Origin: Alligator mississippiensis
Lineage: Eukaryota > Chordata > Crocodylia > Alligatoridae
NCBI RefSeq assembly: GCF_030867095.1
Contig: NC_081835.1
Coordinates: 16,934,501-16,998,500, forward strand
Direction of reading: 5' to 3'
DNA: 64,000 bases
The translations under genes were made by a program, and so were the position numbers. Numbering within the stretch: position 1 is the stretch's first letter; every line of letters starts with the position of its first letter. The notes beneath the pieces are model-generated. The model was not told the DNA's origin, ran no database searches, and worked only from the letters and a program-made list of their open reading frames with translations. Positions 61,722 through 64,000 of the stretch are shown piece after piece.

Positions 61722-62845
61722 TGTCACAGAGCACTGAGGTGCCCTGCTCCCAAAAAGCGGAAACTGCTAGGGCTTCCTCCCTAGTAGGGAATAAGGAGCC
61801 CAGCTGTAGGTTACCGGGGCAACCAGGGAAGGTCAGCTGACCAGAAGGGGCAGGGCCTGGCTCCCTTATAAACCCTGGGGCTGGGGCCAGAGGGAGTTCC
61901 TTGCCAGCAGTCAGAGAGGAAGGAGCTCCCTGAGCAAAGATGCGAGGAGAAGTCTGACTGCAGGTACAGCCCCAGCCGGGTAAAGGATAGCAGCCCTGGG
62001 ATGTATGAGCAACGTGGTTTTAGCCAGGCAGCTTTAAGTTATGTTATAGCCTAGGGGCTTGTGTTTGTTTTGCTGTTTATGACCGGTGGTTTGGGAGAGG
62101 CTATTAGGGGTTGGAGGAGGCCTCATAGGGGACTCACAGAGGAGTGTGAGGGCACAGCGTTCGGGGTGCATAGATCCCAGTCCTAGAGAAGGGCAGTTCC
62201 CCAGAGAGAGGGCATTATCAAGAAGCCCCAGTGAGGGCACGGTGAACCCCGGAAAAGGGGCAGCCTTATTGAGGAGCCCAGTGCGGGCATGGTGAGCCCA
62301 GAGAGGGCGGCTTGACAGAGAAGGCACTGAGAGAGGGCAGCAGTATTGGGGAGTGCCCTGAGGGGGCAAAAGCACCAGAGAAGGGGACAGTTACTGAGAA
62401 GCCCCAGTGCGGGTGTGGTGAACCCCAGAAAGGGGGCGGCACTACTGGGGAGCCCCAGAGAGAGGGGGTGGTTGCTGAGGAGCCCCAGAGAGGGGGCGGT
62501 TGCCGAGAGACCCCAGAGGAGGGGGAATTATTGGGGAGCCCCAGAGAGGGGGTGGCGTGACTGAGGAGGCCCAGAGAGGACAAAAAGGGGCCAGATCGTA
62601 ATTAGAATGAGACATAACATCTATTCCACTGGCGAGGTGTGGACTGCGGTGTAGGGGAGGAAACAGAGCTGCAGATAGCGCCCCCTGGCAGCGGGGCAGT
62701 ACGAGAGCAGCCTCCCGCTAATTAACATTAATTTAATTTTAATTAATTAATTAACAGCAAGGCGTGGCAGGCGAAGGCAGGCGGTTGCCCCAGGAACAGG
62801 TGTGCTGGCCACATTTGGCTCGGCCCAGAGCGGATACCCGTTACA
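61722..62845 (+). mobile_element. probable solo LTR with 5-bp target-site duplication
   Basis: The element starts TGTCACAG and ends CCGTTACA (TG...CA). It is flanked by CCTCT on both sides (61717-61721 and 62846-62850), a 5-bp duplication typical of LTR integration. A TATA-like CCCTTATAAACCC lies near 61,863-61,875 with GC-rich promoter-like sequence before it. No gag, pol or env frame is adjacent, so internal sequence was probably lost by recombination between LTRs. It contains a minisatellite. The Gypsy-versus-ERV origin cannot be decided. Confidence 0.7.
62195..62580 (+). repeat. degenerate minisatellite inside the LTR
   Basis: Units of about 27-32 bp carry GAGCCCCAGAGAGGG with variable GCGGTTGCCGAG parts, repeated about a dozen times with drift. 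It produces repetitive Gly/Pro-type open frames on both strands that are not genes. Confidence 0.85.
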
Positions 62846-62951
62846 CCTCTGTAAAACTATTTTGGGTGGATAGGGTCTTATGAGGAAGCCTCTGTTAGAC
62901 TTAAGAAGGGCCCGCAGGTACAAATCTAACTAGTGGTTTTCAGAAACTCAC

Positions 62952-63215
62952 CACATTTTCCACGTTCCCCTTCCCGTAGGCAAGCTCACATTCTTCTGCA
63001 TGCCCGTTGCAAAAGCAACTTCCTCGGACAATCAGGTCATAAACAGCATAGTGGGCAAATCTCTGAGGTTTCTCCAGCAACCCCACACCAGGGCAGGGAC
63101 AATCTTGCCTTTTTAATAAAAGGAGGCGCAGGTTGGTTAGCTTCAGGAGGTCCTGAGCCTCAGGACTATATGGATCTTCAATCTTGTTGGCTGGAGTTAA
63201 AGCACGATAAATCAC
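62952..63215 (-). CDS. netrin-4-like, exon ending the laminin N-terminal domain
   Basis: This is the most upstream netrin exon in the window (264 bp, phase 0 at both ends, after acceptor TTCCCAG and before donor GTGAGT). It encodes VIYRALTPANKIEDPYSP, LTNLRLLLLKRQDCPCPG, FAHYAVYDLIVRGSCFCNGH and AEECELAYGKGNVENV. The first two-thirds is the end of the laminin N-terminal domain; GSCFCNGHAEEC opens LE1. VIYRAL, YAVYDLIVRGSCFCNGHA and the TNLR block are netrin/laminin landmarks and closest to netrin-4. Earlier exons are beyond 64,000. Confidence 0.95.
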
Positions 63216-64000
63216 CTGGGAAGCAAACAGAAAACACTTCCATGAGGAGAAGCAGCTTGGATGTAGCATGGACATGCAGAGCTCAAGCAAACAGTGATGC
63301 TTTCCTGAGCATCGCCTATCTGGGAATCTCCTCAAAAACCATCTGACAAGTGTAAGGCACAAGGCACTGTGACACAAATCAAATTAGTAAATGCAACATT
63401 CATATTGTTCATTGCCCTACTGAGTCCTCAATACCTGAGTAGAGCAAAGTATTCTAAGCACATTAATGCAAGCTTCCTAACACCCACTGAGACAGGTGTT
63501 AGAGTGAGGTAAACCGAGGTACAGAGTGCTGAAACAGCCTGCTCCAATGGGTCTGAGATTAAAATAGAAATCAGGAGCACTAAGTCAGTAACCTAAACTA
63601 AATGCTCCAAATGATAGCTTGTTGGAGGGCTATTAAGGATTAGAATTGAAGTATCTTTTTTAAAACTGGGCCAAATTATTCATTAGAAATGGAGAGAGTG
63701 GAGATTCCTTGTAGTGGCCAAATGGTTAAGACACACTTTATATCTCCTGGACAGAAGAGGCAGGGTTATTTGTTTGGAGTTTCTGGGTCAGGCAGAGGCT
63801 GTCCCTGTGACAGATTACGGTATCCCAATGGGATAATAATTTGTTTTCTGGTATCTGACTAGTGTTTAACAAAGGCTGAAGGAATATATTTTATTTTTCT
63901 TTGTAAACCACTGTTCATTTTCTGTTTATTTGTTTTTCTGGTGAGGGAGGGAAGTGGTCATAGAGAGGCGCATTGTACTTTGTGCCAGCAAATGAGAGAG
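63216..64000. other. netrin-4-like upstream intron
   Basis: The donor of the next upstream exon is not in the window. No exon, repeat or regulatory motif could be supported here. Confidence 0.5.

Larger units (their letters stand above)
16193..63215 (-). other. netrin-4-like gene, 3' eight coding exons and introns
   Basis: Eight exons on the - strand join into one open reading frame of 435 codons plus stop. Junction phases in order are 0, 1, 1, 2, 1, 1, 1, and each donor and acceptor is GT/AG. Domain order is the end of laminin N-terminal (LN) domain, LE1, LE2, LE3, linker, NTR (C345C), which is the netrin plan. The exon sequences resemble netrin-4 rather than netrin-1 or -3. Exons upstream of 63,215 (signal peptide and most of the LN domain) are outside the window. 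The largest intron (37,789-62,951, about 25 kb) is full of transposable elements. The gene faces CHCHD4 tail to tail. From memory, mammalian NTN4 is not linked to CHCHD4 and is noticeably different in sequence, so a paralogue is likely; that is inference. Confidence 0.9.

Noticed and set aside
62086..62580. CRISPR array
   Set aside because: Repeats are variable-length minisatellite units without unique spacers, in a vertebrate genome.
62266..62583. Repetitive Ser/Pro/Trp frame on the - strand and matching frames on +
   Set aside because: Translation of the minisatellite inside an LTR.

Overview
This is a stretch of a vertebrate nuclear genome, most likely a sauropsid (crocodilian or turtle). 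The reasons are intron-split genes with GT/AG borders, many 3'-truncated CR1 LINE fragments, many short hAT and other MITE-type elements, a tRNA-derived SINE with a CR1-like tail, and a degraded 5S-rRNA-derived SINE. There is no operon structure and no sign of prokaryotic genes. The species call is inference; the sequence carries no species label.

Only two protein-coding genes can be supported, and they lie tail to tail. On the + strand the window holds the terminal coding exon of CHCHD4 (mitochondrial import oxidoreductase, MIA40), at 3448-3743. On the - strand, between 16,193 and 63,215, eight consecutive exons of a netrin-4-type secreted protein were assembled by hand: 62952-63215, 37662-37788, 34783-34971, 27026-27239, 26054-26190, 24136-24204, 22766-22936 and 16193-16329. 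All seven junctions keep the reading frame, giving 435 residues and a stop. They cover the end of the laminin N-terminal domain, three laminin-type EGF repeats, a linker and the C-terminal NTR domain. The signal peptide and first part of the laminin N-terminal domain lie beyond 64,000. The position beside CHCHD4 and the divergence from mammalian NTN4 as I remember it suggest a netrin-4 paralogue.

The rest is intergenic or intronic DNA rich in transposable elements. The 0-5.5 kb part has a GC-rich foldback element cut by the window edge and a hAT element with a perfect 8-bp target-site duplication. The 5.5-16 kb tail-to-tail spacer is mostly unique sequence with one reverse CR1. The 16-37 kb netrin introns hold CR1, a 5S-derived SINE and two near-perfect palindromes. 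The 36-56 kb intron is the most repeat-laden: several hAT elements, GC-cored MITEs flanked by ACT, two Tigger/pogo-like elements with a lysine-rich KSP/KTP transposase tail, a local duplication, and a SINE inside a hAT inside a MITE. The 56-64 kb part has CR1, another ACT-flanked MITE and a probable solo LTR with an internal minisatellite.

The two genes do not form a pathway: CHCHD4 acts in the mitochondrial intermembrane space and netrin-4-type proteins act in basement membranes. The window's main interest is the candidate netrin paralogue and the layered, datable transposon insertions in its largest intron.
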